A stretch of 55,854 bases of DNA from an uncultured Clostridium sp. (GTDB lineage Bacteria > Bacillota > Clostridia > TANB77 > CAG-508). The translations under genes were made by a program, and so were the position numbers. Shown here piece after piece: positions 15,837 through 24,733 of the stretch; positions within the stretch are counted from its first letter, which is position 1, and each line of letters opens with the position of its first letter. The stretch spans positions 1-55,854 of the forward strand of contig CAKNNA010000006.1 of assembly GCA_930989765.1 (NCBI GenBank). The letters run 5' to 3'. A model generated the notes under the pieces. It did no database searches. It was not told where the DNA came from and saw only the letters and a program-made list of their open reading frames with translations.

Positions 15837-17963
15837 TTATAAATGCATTACTCTTTGTTTTATTTCTTTTGTTTTCCCTGCATTCCAGAAGTTTTCTCCT
15901 AGGTATCCGCAAGTTCTTCTTACTACTGTCATTTTTGAGTGGTCTTTGTTTCCACAGTTTGGGCATTCCCATTCATTTTCTTTGTTTATTATTATTTCTC
16001 CGTCAAATCCACATACATGGCAGTAGTCTGATTTTGTGTTGAATTCTGCGTATTGTATGTTGTCATATATAAATTTTACTGCTGTTTCTAAGGCTTGTAT
16101 ATTGTTTTGCATATTTGGTATTTCTATGTATGATATTGCTCCTCCTGATGATATTCTTTGGAATTCACTTTCAAATGATAGTTTTTCGAATGCATCTATT
16201 TTTTCTCTTACATCTACATGGTATGAGTTTGTGTAATATCCTTTGTCTGTTACGTCTTTTATTGTTCCAAATTTTTCTTTGTCTATTCTTGCAAATTTGT
16301 AGCATAGACTTTCTGCTGGTGTTCCATATAGTGCAAATCCAATGTTTGTTTCTTTTTTCCATTTGTCTGTTGTTTCTCTTAGGTGGTGCATTACTTTTAC
16401 TGCGAAGTCATGTCCTTTAGGGTCTGTGTGTGATACTCCAGTCATTAGTTTTGTCATTTCATATATTCCTATATATCCTAATGATATTGTTGAATATCCT
16501 CCATATAGTAGTTTATCTATTTTTTCTCCTTTTGCTAGACGTGCTATTGCTCCATATTGCCAGTGTATTGGGCTTATATCTGAATGTGTTCCAAGAAGAG
16601 CATAGTGTCTACACATTAGTGCTTCAAAACATAGTTCTAGTCTTTCGTCTAGTAGTTTCCAGAATTTATCTTCATCCCCGTCTGCTATTATTGCTATTTG
16701 TGGTAAGTTTATACTTACTACACCTTGATTAAATCTTCCTTCAAATTTGTAGTTTCCTTGTTCATCTTTCCAAGGTGATAAGAAGCTTCTGCATCCCATT
16801 GGGCTGAATACATTTCCTTCGTAGTTTTCTCTCATTTTCTTTGCTGATATATAGTCTGGATACATTCTTTTTGCTGAACATTTTACTGCAAGTTTTGTTA
16901 AATAGTCATATTCTCCACCTTTTAATGAATTAAATTCATCTAGTACATATACAAGTTTTGGAAATGCTGGTGTTACATATACGCCTGCTTCATTTTTTAT
17001 TCCTTCATATCTTTGTCTTAGTACTTCTTCTATTATCATAGCATTTTCTTTTATGTATGGATCTCCTTCTTCTAGGTGTAAGAATAATGTTACAAATGGA
17101 GATTGTCCGTTTGTTGTCATTAATGTATTTATTTGATATTGAATTGTTTGTACTCCTGCTTTTAATTCTGCTTTTAGTCTGTTTTGTACTAAGTCTTCTA
17201 TTATATCATCTGAAAGTTTTCCTTTATATTTCTTTTCAATTTCTGCTTTAAATTTATTGTAACTTTTTCTTAGGTATTTTCCTAAGTGCTTTAGGTCTAC
17301 AGATTGTCCACCATATTGATTACTTGCAACTGCTGCTATTATTTGTGTTGTAACAGTACATGCTACTTGGAAGCTTTTTGGGCTTTCTATCATTTTTCCG
17401 TTCATTACTGTTCCATTATCTAGCATATCTTGGATGTTTATTAAACAACAGTTAAATATTGGTTGTACAAAATAATCTGCATCATGGAAATGTAAAATTC
17501 CTTCTTCGTCTGCTTTTGCTATTTTTTCTGGTAATAATAGTCTTTTAGTTAAATCTCTTGATACTTCTCCTGCTATATAGTCTCTTTGTGTTGATGCAAG
17601 CATAGTATTTTTGTTTGAATTTTCTTCTGCAAGTTCTTTGTTTTCATTTCTAATTAACCCTAATATTGATTCATCAGTTGTATTTTGTTTTCTTACTAAT
17701 GCTCTTGTGTATCTATATACTATATATTTTTTTGCTAGTTCAAATTTTCCAAGTTCCATTAATTTTTCTTCTATTATATCTTGTATGTCTTCTACTAGCA
17801 TTCTTTTTTTATTTAATTCTTCTATATATTCTATTATTTGTTTAATATCCTCTTTATTTGCTCTTTCTTTAGGTTTTACTTCCTTATTAGCTTTTTCAAT
17901 TGCTGTATTTATTTTTGCTCTATCATAATCTACAGCTCTTCCATCCCTTTTAATTACTTTCAT
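15837..17963 (-). CDS. nrdD: Anaerobic ribonucleoside-triphosphate reductase
   Basis: NrdD reduces NTPs to dNTPs without oxygen, using a glycyl radical. The 708-residue protein opens with an ATP-cone regulatory domain (VIKRDGRAVDYDRAKINTAI). It has the ten-stranded barrel with FSPMGCRSFLSPW, a C-terminal zinc site (CHVCGFDGE and CPNCGNKD) and the radical Gly near residue 686 in RTCGYLGENFW. No residue is missing. The promoter carries a GTTGC-N4-GCAAC site at -40.5, shared with the divergent Crp/Fnr-type gene, which suggests activation by that protein. Confidence 0.96.
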   Translation of the reverse strand: MKVIKRDGRAVDYDRAKINTAIEKANKEVKPKERANKEDIKQIIEYIEELNKKRMLVEDIQDIIEEKLMELGKFELAKKYIVYRYTRALVRKQNTTDESILGLIRNENKELAEENSNKNTMLASTQRDYIAGEVSRDLTKRLLLPEKIAKADEEGILHFHDADYFVQPIFNCCLINIQDMLDNGTVMNGKMIESPKSFQVACTVTTQIIAAVASNQYGGQSVDLKHLGKYLRKSYNKFKAEIEKKYKGKLSDDIIEDLVQNRLKAELKAGVQTIQYQINTLMTTNGQSPFVTLFLHLEEGDPYIKENAMIIEEVLRQRYEGIKNEAGVYVTPAFPKLVYVLDEFNSLKGGEYDYLTKLAVKCSAKRMYPDYISAKKMRENYEGNVFSPMGCRSFLSPWKDEQGNYKFEGRFNQGVVSINLPQIAIIADGDEDKFWKLLDERLELCFEALMCRHYALLGTHSDISPIHWQYGAIARLAKGEKIDKLLYGGYSTISLGYIGIYEMTKLMTGVSHTDPKGHDFAVKVMHHLRETTDKWKKETNIGFALYGTPAESLCYKFARIDKEKFGTIKDVTDKGYYTNSYHVDVREKIDAFEKLSFESEFQRISSGGAISYIEIPNMQNNIQALETAVKFIYDNIQYAEFNTKSDYCHVCGFDGEIIINKENEWECPNCGNKDHSKMTVVRRTCGYLGENFWNAGKTKEIKQRVMHL

Positions 17964-17997
17964 TTTACATTTCCTCCTTCATTTTTTATATGTTCTT

Positions 17998-18039
17998 ATT
18001 ATATCTCTAAAAATATATTTTTCTGTTGCATAGGCAACA
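17998..18039 (-). promoter_or_regulatory. nrdD promoter with Crp/Fnr-type operator
   Basis: TATAAT (18003-17998, minus strand) has no good -35. Instead the perfect palindrome TGTTGC-ATAG-GCAACA (18024-18039) is centred at about -40.5, the class II activator position. The 5-N4-5 geometry is that of FNR sites, with a different half-site. The same half-sites occur at the divergent regulator promoter. Confidence 0.75.
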
Positions 18040-18223
18040 TTTGTTAAAAAATAAATTTTATATTTTTTATTCTCTTAAATTTCAATGGTTTAGTGACTCA
18101 TTTTCAAATATTACAATTTTGTTACAAATTTTTAAAATTTTTTCTTTTTTAGAAACCTTTATATTCCTTGATAATCTAGGATTTTATTTTATATTCACAT
18201 AAAAAATTACTAGAATTTATTGT

Positions 18224-18258
18224 AAAAAGTTGCAATTGCAACTTTTTTTGTGTATAAT
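18224..18258 (+). promoter_or_regulatory. Promoter and operator of the Crp/Fnr-type gene
   Basis: TTGCAA (18230-18235) and TATAAT (18253-18258) are 17 bases apart. A 24-bp perfect palindrome (18224-18247) contains GTTGC-AATT-GCAAC, centred at about -29.5 and covering the -35. That placement predicts autorepression. Confidence 0.78.
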
Positions 18259-18293
18259 ACTTTTGTATTTTTTATAAATAGAGGTGGCTAAGT

Positions 18294-18923
18294 ATGAATT
18301 CTATTGAAATAGATAATTTTATAAATGCTTGTCTTTCAAATTGTAATAAAATGCAGAAAAAAAGTTTTAAGAAAGATGAAATAATAACTACTTACATAGA
18401 AAAAAGAAATCAGCTTTGCATCTTAATTTCTGGCTCAGCTGATTTAGTTAGATATGATTCTAATGGGAATAAGACTATTGTTGAACATTTTAATAAATAT
18501 GATGTTTTTGGTGAAATCTTTTATATTATTGCTACTAATAATGAGCTTTTTGTAAAAGCAAGACAAGAATGTGAAGTTTTGTTTTTTTCTTATGATAGTT
18601 TAAAACATAAATGCAAACAAAATTGTAAATTTCATCAGACTCTTACTGAGAAAATCTATGAATTAGTTTTAGATAAAGTAACTTTTTTAAATACTAGGGT
18701 TGAACTTTTAACTAAACGCTCTATTCGTGATAAACTTCTTGGTTATTTTAGTATTTTATCTGCTCGAAATTTTAGCAAAACTTTTTCTATCCCTTTTTCT
18801 CTTACTGACCTTGCTGATTATTTGAGTATTGATAGAAGCGCTATGATGAGAGAAATGAAAAACTTAAAAGATGAAGGATTTATTAGAAAAAGTGGTAGTA
18901 GGATTACTTTACTTTATAGGTGA
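18294..18923 (+). CDS. Crp/Fnr-family transcription regulator
   Basis: The 209-residue protein has a cyclic-nucleotide-binding-like beta barrel (ISGSADLVRYDSNGNKTIVE, then NKYDVFGEIFYI), a dimer helix and a winged helix-turn-helix (SLTDLADYLSIDRSAMMREM). Several cysteines (13, 17 and the ECEV, KCKQNC region) could carry a metal or redox signal, but the classic FNR cluster arrangement is not evident. It is divergent from nrdD and shares its operator, so it is probably the regulator of nrdDG and of itself. Signal unknown. It converges on spoIIIAH with a gap of only three bases. Confidence 0.87.
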   Translation: MNSIEIDNFINACLSNCNKMQKKSFKKDEIITTYIEKRNQLCILISGSADLVRYDSNGNKTIVEHFNKYDVFGEIFYIIATNNELFVKARQECEVLFFSYDSLKHKCKQNCKFHQTLTEKIYELVLDKVTFLNTRVELLTKRSIRDKLLGYFSILSARNFSKTFSIPFSLTDLADYLSIDRSAMMREMKNLKDEGFIRKSGSRITLLYR

Positions 18924-18926
18924 TTA

Positions 18927-19655
18927 TTATTTTATAGAAATATGTATATTTTCAATATCTGTCTTAAGCTCTCTTGAAATTATATTTTGAATTTGAGCCA
19001 CATCCTCTTCCTTTAACTCTGTAGCTCCTATTATAACTGTAACACTATTGCCATTTACAAAAATTACATTTTTATCAAAACCTTTAGTTCCAATTAGATT
19101 TTCACAAATCATAATGCTATTTTTAGTATTATTTATTTTTGTTATTTCATCTGTTGCAGATTGTTTTTGAACTTCTAGGCTATTTGCACTATTTAATACT
19201 TTTTCATATGTTTCTATCATTTGAGAATACATTGTTTCTCTTTCTAATTTAGAATTTGTAAAATAACTATCACTTGAAGCATTTGTGCTTGTTTCAGCAG
19301 TAGCTTGCTTATTATTTTCTGTTTGATTTTCAGCATTTTGTGTATCTTTTATGTTTGTTTGGTTTTCTGATGTTTGATTTTGTGCTGAATTTAAATTTTC
19401 AGTATTTTCTGTATTTTGAGCACTATTTGTAGTATTACTATCTATTTGATTTGTATTAGTTTCTTCACTTTTTAAATCATTACTACTTACCAATTGTGCA
19501 TCTCCTATATTTTCATTCCTTGATGCTTCTAATACATTAGAATTAGCAAGAATACTTTCTTCTGGATTTTTTGTTGTATAATTTAAGTATCCAGCTACTA
19601 CTAACATTAATGCAATTACATATATAACAACTTGATTTTTCTTAAAAAAATTCAT
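18927..19655 (-). CDS. spoIIIAH: Stage III sporulation protein AH
   Basis: SpoIIIAH spans the forespore-facing membrane of the mother cell and pairs with SpoIIQ to form the feeding-tube channel. The protein (242 residues from the ATG at 19655, with GGAGGG upstream) has one N-terminal helix (NQVVIYVIALMLVVAGYLNY), a long Asn/Gln/Thr/Glu-rich linker (about residues 40-130) and the conserved YscJ/FliF-like ring domain from SKLERETMY to the end. The linker is longer than in Bacillus. It is the last gene of the spoIIIA operon. Confidence 0.92.
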   Translation of the reverse strand: MNFFKKNQVVIYVIALMLVVAGYLNYTTKNPEESILANSNVLEASRNENIGDAQLVSSNDLKSEETNTNQIDSNTTNSAQNTENTENLNSAQNQTSENQTNIKDTQNAENQTENNKQATAETSTNASSDSYFTNSKLERETMYSQMIETYEKVLNSANSLEVQKQSATDEITKINNTKNSIMICENLIGTKGFDKNVIFVNGNSVTVIIGATELKEEDVAQIQNIISRELKTDIENIHISIK

Positions 19656-19721
19656 AACTTTACCCTCCAAAATATTACATTTCTTAAATTTTCTATGTAA
19701 GTTTTATATATAAAACATTTA

Positions 19722-20414
19722 CTATTCCATCTCAAATACTTGGATTTTATGTGTTGCAAGACCAGTTACTGCCTCAACTGCCTGAATTATATTAGTTTTT
19801 ACATTTGCATCACTTGCTCCTTTTGCAGTTATTATTGCTCCTTCTATTTTAGGTTTAATTGTTTTTTGGGTTATTGGGACTTTTTCCCCATCATTTTCTT
19901 GGTATATTACATCTTTTTGTGTGTCTGTTTCTTGTATTTTTCTTACTCCACCTTCTGTATCTGTTTCTTCAGTTGTACTTGTTTTTGAATTTTCATTATA
20001 CATTGCAACAACTTCACTAGATTCTGAATAATTTATAAATACATTTACTTCTCCTACCCCTTGTATTTTTTTTAATATATTTTCTAAACTTTTTTCTAAT
20101 GAACTTTCTTCTATATTTTCATTATTTTCTGTAGTATTTTCTGAATTTGCAAGTACTTTTCCATTTTGGATAGTATTTTTTGAATTTATTTCTTCTTTAT
20201 TTTTATCATCACCATTCCATATAAGATTTATGGCTATTATTGTTATTATTAGTACTACTGCAAGAAATATCAAATTTTCTAACTTTTTCTTTTCTATATT
20301 ATCCTTTTTTTTCAAATTTTTTTCATCTGAATTATTTTCTAAATTTTCTTTTAGATCTTCATTTTCTTCTTTTGTTTTTAAACCAATAAATTTTTTTAAT
20401 TTATCTTTAAACAT
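19722..20414 (-). CDS. spoIIIAG: Stage III sporulation protein AG
   Basis: SpoIIIAG forms a large ring in the mother-cell part of the SpoIIIA-SpoIIQ channel. The 230-residue protein has a charged cytoplasmic N-terminus, one helix (LIFLAVVLIITIIAINLIW), a linker, and the ring-building domain with LEKSLENILKKIQGVGEVNV, TTEETDTEGGVRKIQETDT and AKGASDANVKTNIIQAVEAV. Its start overlaps the spoIIIAF end by 19 bases, implying coupled translation. Confidence 0.93.
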   Translation of the reverse strand: MFKDKLKKFIGLKTKEENEDLKENLENNSDEKNLKKKDNIEKKKLENLIFLAVVLIITIIAINLIWNGDDKNKEEINSKNTIQNGKVLANSENTTENNENIEESSLEKSLENILKKIQGVGEVNVFINYSESSEVVAMYNENSKTSTTEETDTEGGVRKIQETDTQKDVIYQENDGEKVPITQKTIKPKIEGAIITAKGASDANVKTNIIQAVEAVTGLATHKIQVFEME

Positions 20415-21112
20415 TTTTCACTCACCCCATATTCTTCAATCAAAAAATTTTTTACTTGTATTTTACTCGTATTGCTTAACTTTTCAGAATTCTTATATTC
20501 TTCTTTTTCATTTTCGCCTGCTTCTAGTTCATTGTTACTGCTTTTATCTCCTATTTCTACCTTTTTTATTTTTTGAATTTCATCTACAATTCTATTTTCT
20601 ATTGTCTCTTTATTTTGGCTACTTTCATTATTTTGTTCTATATTGCTATTTTCTGTTTGATTATTGCTAGTATTATTAACATCATCTTTTGTTTCTTCTA
20701 TATCTAATACTATTTTTGTTATATCTGCATTTTCTTCATCTTCACTTAGAGTTGCATCTACATTGCAACTATTTACAATATATCCTTTGCTTTCTAGTTT
20801 AGTAGTTATGTCTTTTTCTAATTCATCTATATAAATTTCTTTTAACCTTTTATCCATTGAAGTTTGGTCTATATTGCTTTCTAAATCTGCTGATGTATAT
20901 TGGTCTTTATAATTGTTAATATCAAATTGATTTATATTAAATACTTCCTTATTTTTTATTATTGGTGATATTATATTAAATAGTAAATATATCCCCATTA
21001 CCATTTTGACATATTTTTTTGTCTTATTATTTGGAAGTATCATTTCAAGTATTGATATTATTATTACAGCTAAAATTATATTTTTTGCCCAGGAACTTAA
21101 AATTTCAATCAT
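20396..21112 (-). CDS. spoIIIAF: Stage III sporulation protein AF
   Basis: The 238-residue protein has two N-terminal membrane helices (WAKNIILAVIIISILEMILP and VKMVMGIYLLFNIISPI) and a soluble ring-type domain beginning near YIDELEKDITTKLESKGY, typical of SpoIIIAF. A Glu/Asn/Ser-rich stretch follows. It belongs to the forespore channel complex. Order and spacing fit the operon. Confidence 0.92.
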   Translation of the reverse strand: MIEILSSWAKNIILAVIIISILEMILPNNKTKKYVKMVMGIYLLFNIISPIIKNKEVFNINQFDINNYKDQYTSADLESNIDQTSMDKRLKEIYIDELEKDITTKLESKGYIVNSCNVDATLSEDEENADITKIVLDIEETKDDVNNTSNNQTENSNIEQNNESSQNKETIENRIVDEIQKIKKVEIGDKSSNNELEAGENEKEEYKNSEKLSNTSKIQVKNFLIEEYGVSEKCLKIN

Positions 21113-21139
21113 ATATTACACCTAACCTTTTGCCAAAAT

Positions 21140-22326
21140 TTATCTATACATAATTCCACTATTAGAAATTTTAATAACAATTGAAGTTCCAATTATTACC
21201 ATAGCCGAAATTGATGCTAAAATTGCAAGTAAAACCTTAAAAATATCGCCCATTTGATCGAGCAGGCTAACTATTTTTTTATCTGCAATTGGCTCGCAAA
21301 CTCCTGCGACTAGTTTATAGCAAATAGTAAGTATTCCGAGTTTTATAATAGGCATAATACATATTCCAATAACAATTATTACTCCAACAAACCCGAACAG
21401 CATTTTTTAATATAATTCCACATCCGAAGTACTGTATCCACAGCATCACCTAGTATTTTTCCAACTATTGGTACAGCCGTACTTACTACTGCTTTTGCGG
21501 TTTTTGCTGTTATTCCATCAACACTGCTTGATAATGTTCCTTCTAATGATAGTACACCTACAAAAATTGTTAAAACTATTCCTAAAAACCATACTACTCC
21601 TGATTGCAAAAATTTTGAAATTTTACCTACTTGCACTTTATCTGATATTTTCGAAATGATGCATAAAGCTGCAATAATTAATGTTATTGGTATTAAAATA
21701 TTTTCTATTAAGTTTCCAATCAAGTTTATTAAAAATAGTATTATAGGCTCTACTATACTACTTGTTGTTATACTTCCTGTATATAACATTAATGAAATTA
21801 ATATTGGAACTAATGAATTCATAAAACCTACTAGGTTTGTTGCGGTTTCTTTGCACATTGTAATTATTCCCGAAAAATTACTCATTATTACTGTAACTAT
21901 TGCAATATATTGTGCATAATATATTAATTTTGATATATTATCATTTTCTAAATTTTCACTTATAGATTTTAAAATACTATGTAATATTATTATTATTAAA
22001 ATACTAAGTAAGCTTTTTATTCCAGTTTGCACCTCTACTCCAAGTACACTTAAAATTTTCTGATAAATGCTTGTATTATCTATTTTTCCTGATATTGCTG
22101 AGTTTAAAATTTCATTTATATCTATTCCATTAAAAAAATCTCCTGAGAACTCTTCTGCGTTTTCTAAAAAACTGCTTATTCCAAAAGTTTCTTTTTGCTC
22201 TTCTAAAGTTTCTTCAAAATTTTCATCATCACTTGAATTTCCTATACTTTGTAACTGACTTAATATTAAAATAAATATTGTACAAATAATTATAAATATG
22301 GATTTTATATATTTTTTTCTTATCAT
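21140..22326 (-). CDS. spoIIIAE: Stage III sporulation protein AE, with two +1 shifts at CGG
   Basis: SpoIIIAE is the large polytopic membrane protein of the forespore channel, usually about 390-400 residues. Here three frames must be joined: 22326 to 21427, 21425 to 21396, and 21394 to 21140. The zero frame meets CTT CGG ATG at 21426. Skipping C gives GCGIILKNAV, and after ten codons a second CGG (GTT CGG GTT, 21395) must again be skipped to give GFVGVIIVIGICIMPIIK. The result is 394 residues with the conserved KNAVG-VG stretch and EPIADKKIVSLLDQMG. The internal ATG at 21403 has no Shine-Dalgarno. All other spoIIIA genes are intact, so a pseudogene is unlikely. Confidence 0.9.
21392..21395 (-). 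other. +1 frameshift site CGGG, second in spoIIIAE
   Basis: GTT CGG GTT is read as GTT (C) GGG TTT. The Gly restores the conserved KNAV-G-FVG stretch. This CGG is in frame only after the first shift has taken place. Confidence 0.88.
21423..21426 (-). other. +1 frameshift site CGGA, first in spoIIIAE
   Basis: GTA CTT CGG ATG is read as GTA CTT (C) GGA TGT. The zero-frame CGG is codon 301. Without the shift the protein ends after 14 unrelated residues. Confidence 0.88.
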
Positions 22327-22378
22327 ACATATTTATCTCCTGTTTGCTTTTGCAATATTTTTGTAATTTAAGCTTTAT

Positions 22379-22768
22379 TTAATTTGGTAGTATTTCTAAT
22401 AGAATTTCAATTAAACTTGATAATATTGGAATTGACATTGATATAATTATTATTTTACTTCCTAGCTCTATTTTGCTTGCAATTGCCGCTTCTCCTGAGT
22501 CTTTACATATACTTACTGCAAACTCTGCTAAAAAGGCTATTCCTGTTATTTTTATTAAAAGAATTATAAATGTTGTATTTATTTCAGATTTGCTTGCAAT
22601 ATTTTGTATCAAATTTACTATTCCTTCTAACTTGTCCATTACTAATATAAGTATTAATACTCCTGTAAGCAAACTTATATATATTGCAAATTCTGGTTTA
22701 TATTGTTTTAGGATTATTATAATTATAAGTGCGATTATTGCTATTCCAACTATTTTTATAATTTCCAA
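22379..22768 (-). CDS. spoIIIAD: Stage III sporulation protein AD
   Basis: The 129-residue membrane protein has about four helices (IVGIAIIALIIIIILKQY, FAIYISLLTGVLILILVM and two more) and the KDSGEAAIASKIELGSKIII stretch typical of SpoIIIAD. It is part of the SpoIIIA channel in the outer forespore membrane. It follows spoIIIAC by 16 bases. Confidence 0.94.
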   Translation of the reverse strand: MEIIKIVGIAIIALIIIIILKQYKPEFAIYISLLTGVLILILVMDKLEGIVNLIQNIASKSEINTTFIILLIKITGIAFLAEFAVSICKDSGEAAIASKIELGSKIIIISMSIPILSSLIEILLEILPN

Positions 22769-22784
22769 AGCAACGCCTCCTTTG

Positions 22785-22979
22785 CTATAAATTAAATAAA
22801 GTTCTTACAGTATCAAATAAACCACTTATTTCTTTTATTACCATTGTAAGTACAATAACTAATCCTGCAAGTGTTGTCATCATTGCTTGATCTTCTCTTC
22901 CTGCTCTTACTAATACTTGGTGTAATACTGCAACTAAAATTCCTATAGCCGCTATTTTGAATAATAAATTAATATCCAT
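22785..22979 (-). CDS. spoIIIAC: Stage III sporulation protein AC
   Basis: The 64-residue protein with two helices (FKIAAIGILVAVLHQVLV and MTTLAGLVIVLTMVIKEI) and the RAGREDQAM loop matches SpoIIIAC closely. A short hairpin element (23001-23032) found also before fabG and cysS lies just upstream of its Shine-Dalgarno. Confidence 0.94.
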   Translation of the reverse strand: MDINLLFKIAAIGILVAVLHQVLVRAGREDQAMMTTLAGLVIVLTMVIKEISGLFDTVRTLFNL

Positions 22980-23000
22980 AATTCTTTATCCTTTGAACTA

Positions 23001-23032
23001 ATATTTAGGTTTTTTAGGGTACCTATAAACCT
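23001..23032 (-). repeat. Recurrent 5'-leader hairpin element, copy 1
   Basis: In gene orientation GGTTTATAGGTACCC, then AAAAAACC and TAAATAT: an internal-loop hairpin (GGTTT/AAACC and TAGG/CCTA). It lies 22 bases before spoIIIAC. Similar copies precede fabG and cysS. Confidence 0.65.
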
Positions 23033-23095
23033 TGTTTGTTTTATGTTTTATATTTTTTATTTGTATTATTGCAAATTTTAGAACTTATACTGTTT

Positions 23096-23611
23096 CTAAA
23101 TTAACAAAACTACTAGCCCAAGCCCTAAACAAGAACATAGTTTCTTATATAATTTTTGATTTTTTTGTTTATCTTCATAGGCTTCTTGTATCTGTTTTTC
23201 TAAGAAATTTTGTGTTATTTCTATTTGGCTTATTTGTCCTTGAGCATCTGTTAAACCTAACATTTTTCCAAGTAACTTTATTGTTTTTATGTCTTCTTCA
23301 TTAAAATTTGTATTATTTTTTAACTCTTCTACTGAATTTATCCATGCATCTTCTGCTGAAAGAAATTTCATTTTTTCAGTTGCTTTTATAAAAATATTAG
23401 ATACATTTGTTCCTATACTTTTTGTTATTTCTTGAAAGATCTCTGGAATTGGCGAATATGTAAATTTTATTTTTGCTTTAAACATATTTAATGCATTTTC
23501 CATGTCTTCTAGTTCTTCTAATCTGTATACAAATTTTTGTGATAAAAGTTGTCCGAGTTTAGTGGTTGCTAAAAATAGTAATATTAACATTATATATTTT
23601 ATAACTAACAT
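23096..23611 (-). CDS. spoIIIAB: Stage III sporulation protein AB
   Basis: The 171-residue protein has a membrane helix at each end (YIMLILLFLATTKLGQLL and KLCSCLGLGLVVLLI) around a GspF-like helical domain (LEDMENALNMFKAKIKFTYS, ALEEIT-like helices and LKLLGKMLGLTDAQGQ). This matches SpoIIIAB, the channel platform protein resembling type II/IV secretion inner-membrane components. Confidence 0.92.
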   Translation of the reverse strand: MLVIKYIMLILLFLATTKLGQLLSQKFVYRLEELEDMENALNMFKAKIKFTYSPIPEIFQEITKSIGTNVSNIFIKATEKMKFLSAEDAWINSVEELKNNTNFNEEDIKTIKLLGKMLGLTDAQGQISQIEITQNFLEKQIQEAYEDKQKNQKLYKKLCSCLGLGLVVLLI

Positions 23612-23677
23612 TTTTTCTTCCTACCTTTTTATTTATTTGTATTATATGCAAAAATTGATATTATAGAACTTTTTAAT

Positions 23678-24544
23678 TTAGAGTATAAAAATTTTTTCTA
23701 TAAGACCCAATTTTATTAAATCATCTATATCAGGATTTCTTTTTATATCCTGCAAATTTCCTCCATGCATTGTAAATATTCCTTTTACACCTGATGTAAA
23801 TGCATATTTTATTGCTTGTGCATCTTCTTTTGAACCTATTTCGTCACATGCTATAACTTGTGGTGACATTGATCTTATAAGCATCCTTATTCCTTGGCTT
23901 TTGCTTACATTTTCTATGACATCTGTTCTAATTCCTATATCATTTTGCGGAATTCCTCTAAAGCAAGCTGCAAGTTCCCCTCTTTCATCTACTACCCCAC
24001 ATGTTTTTCCTTTAAAGTTTATTTCTTTTATTCCATTACTTATCTGCCTTATTGCATCCCTTAAAATTGTTGTTTTTCCTTTGCCTGGTGGAGATACTAT
24101 TAGTGTATTATAGATATTGTTTTCTTCTTGGTTTATTATTTCTTTTAATAACTTGTTACTTGCTCCTTTTATTTCTCTTGCTATTCTAAAATTTAGACTT
24201 GATATGTATTTTATATTTATTATTTTTCCTTGTTCTATTACTGCTGTTCCTGTTATACCTATTCTGTGCCCTCCATTTACTGTTATAAATCCTTCACTTA
24301 TTTGATTTTTGTACGCATATATTGAGTTTTCACATATTCTTTCTACAATTTGCATTATTTCTTTTTCTGTTACAATATATTCTATTAATATGTCAATGTT
24401 TTTTAGTTTTAACAAGATTGGTCTATTTATTCTTATTCTTATTTCTTGCAGGTTTTCTTCTATTTTGGCATATGGATTTTGTATTATTGAATTTTTTAAG
24501 ACTTTGTATATTTCAATTGGAAAATATTTTGATATCTTGTCCAT
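23678..24544 (-). CDS. spoIIIAA: Stage III sporulation protein AA (ATPase)
   Basis: SpoIIIAA is the cytoplasmic secretion-type ATPase of the mother-cell channel. The 288-residue protein has IRINRPILLKL, the Walker A loop VSPPGKGKTTILRD, GKTCGVVDERGELAA, and MSPQVIACDEIGSKEDA (Walker B). It heads the operon. Its start is unusual: GGAG is 27 bases from the ATG with a 20-bp perfect palindrome between them. Confidence 0.94.
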   Translation of the reverse strand: MDKISKYFPIEIYKVLKNSIIQNPYAKIEENLQEIRIRINRPILLKLKNIDILIEYIVTEKEIMQIVERICENSIYAYKNQISEGFITVNGGHRIGITGTAVIEQGKIINIKYISSLNFRIAREIKGASNKLLKEIINQEENNIYNTLIVSPPGKGKTTILRDAIRQISNGIKEINFKGKTCGVVDERGELAACFRGIPQNDIGIRTDVIENVSKSQGIRMLIRSMSPQVIACDEIGSKEDAQAIKYAFTSGVKGIFTMHGGNLQDIKRNPDIDDLIKLGLIEKIFIL

Positions 24545-24552
24545 ATTTTTTC

Positions 24553-24577
24553 ATACATAATATATTATGTATCTCCT
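24553..24577 (-). promoter_or_regulatory. Shine-Dalgarno and palindrome before spoIIIAA
   Basis: In gene orientation, AAAGGAG is followed by the perfect palindrome ATACATAATATATTATGTAT (24572-24553) and then GAAAAAAT-ATG. If the palindrome folds, GGAG would sit at a normal distance from the start codon. Confidence 0.5.
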
Positions 24578-24650
24578 TTCTTTGCAATTGTCTTTATTTT
24601 TTAATAATATTTTATAGTTTATTTCTCTATAATTTTTTTCGCTTTAAAAA

Positions 24651-24682
24651 AAGAATATAATAATTTTTATTATTATATTCTT
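24651..24682 (-). terminator. Terminator after the 24734-26473 gene
   Basis: AAGAATATAATAA and TTATTATATTCTT form a perfect 13-bp stem with a six-base loop, followed on the minus strand by TTTTTTT. It separates the preceding gene from spoIIIAA. Confidence 0.85.
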
Positions 24683-24733
24683 CTCATTTCATTTTAGAAC
24701 TTATTTTTAAATTTTTAATTTTATTATTTAAAT

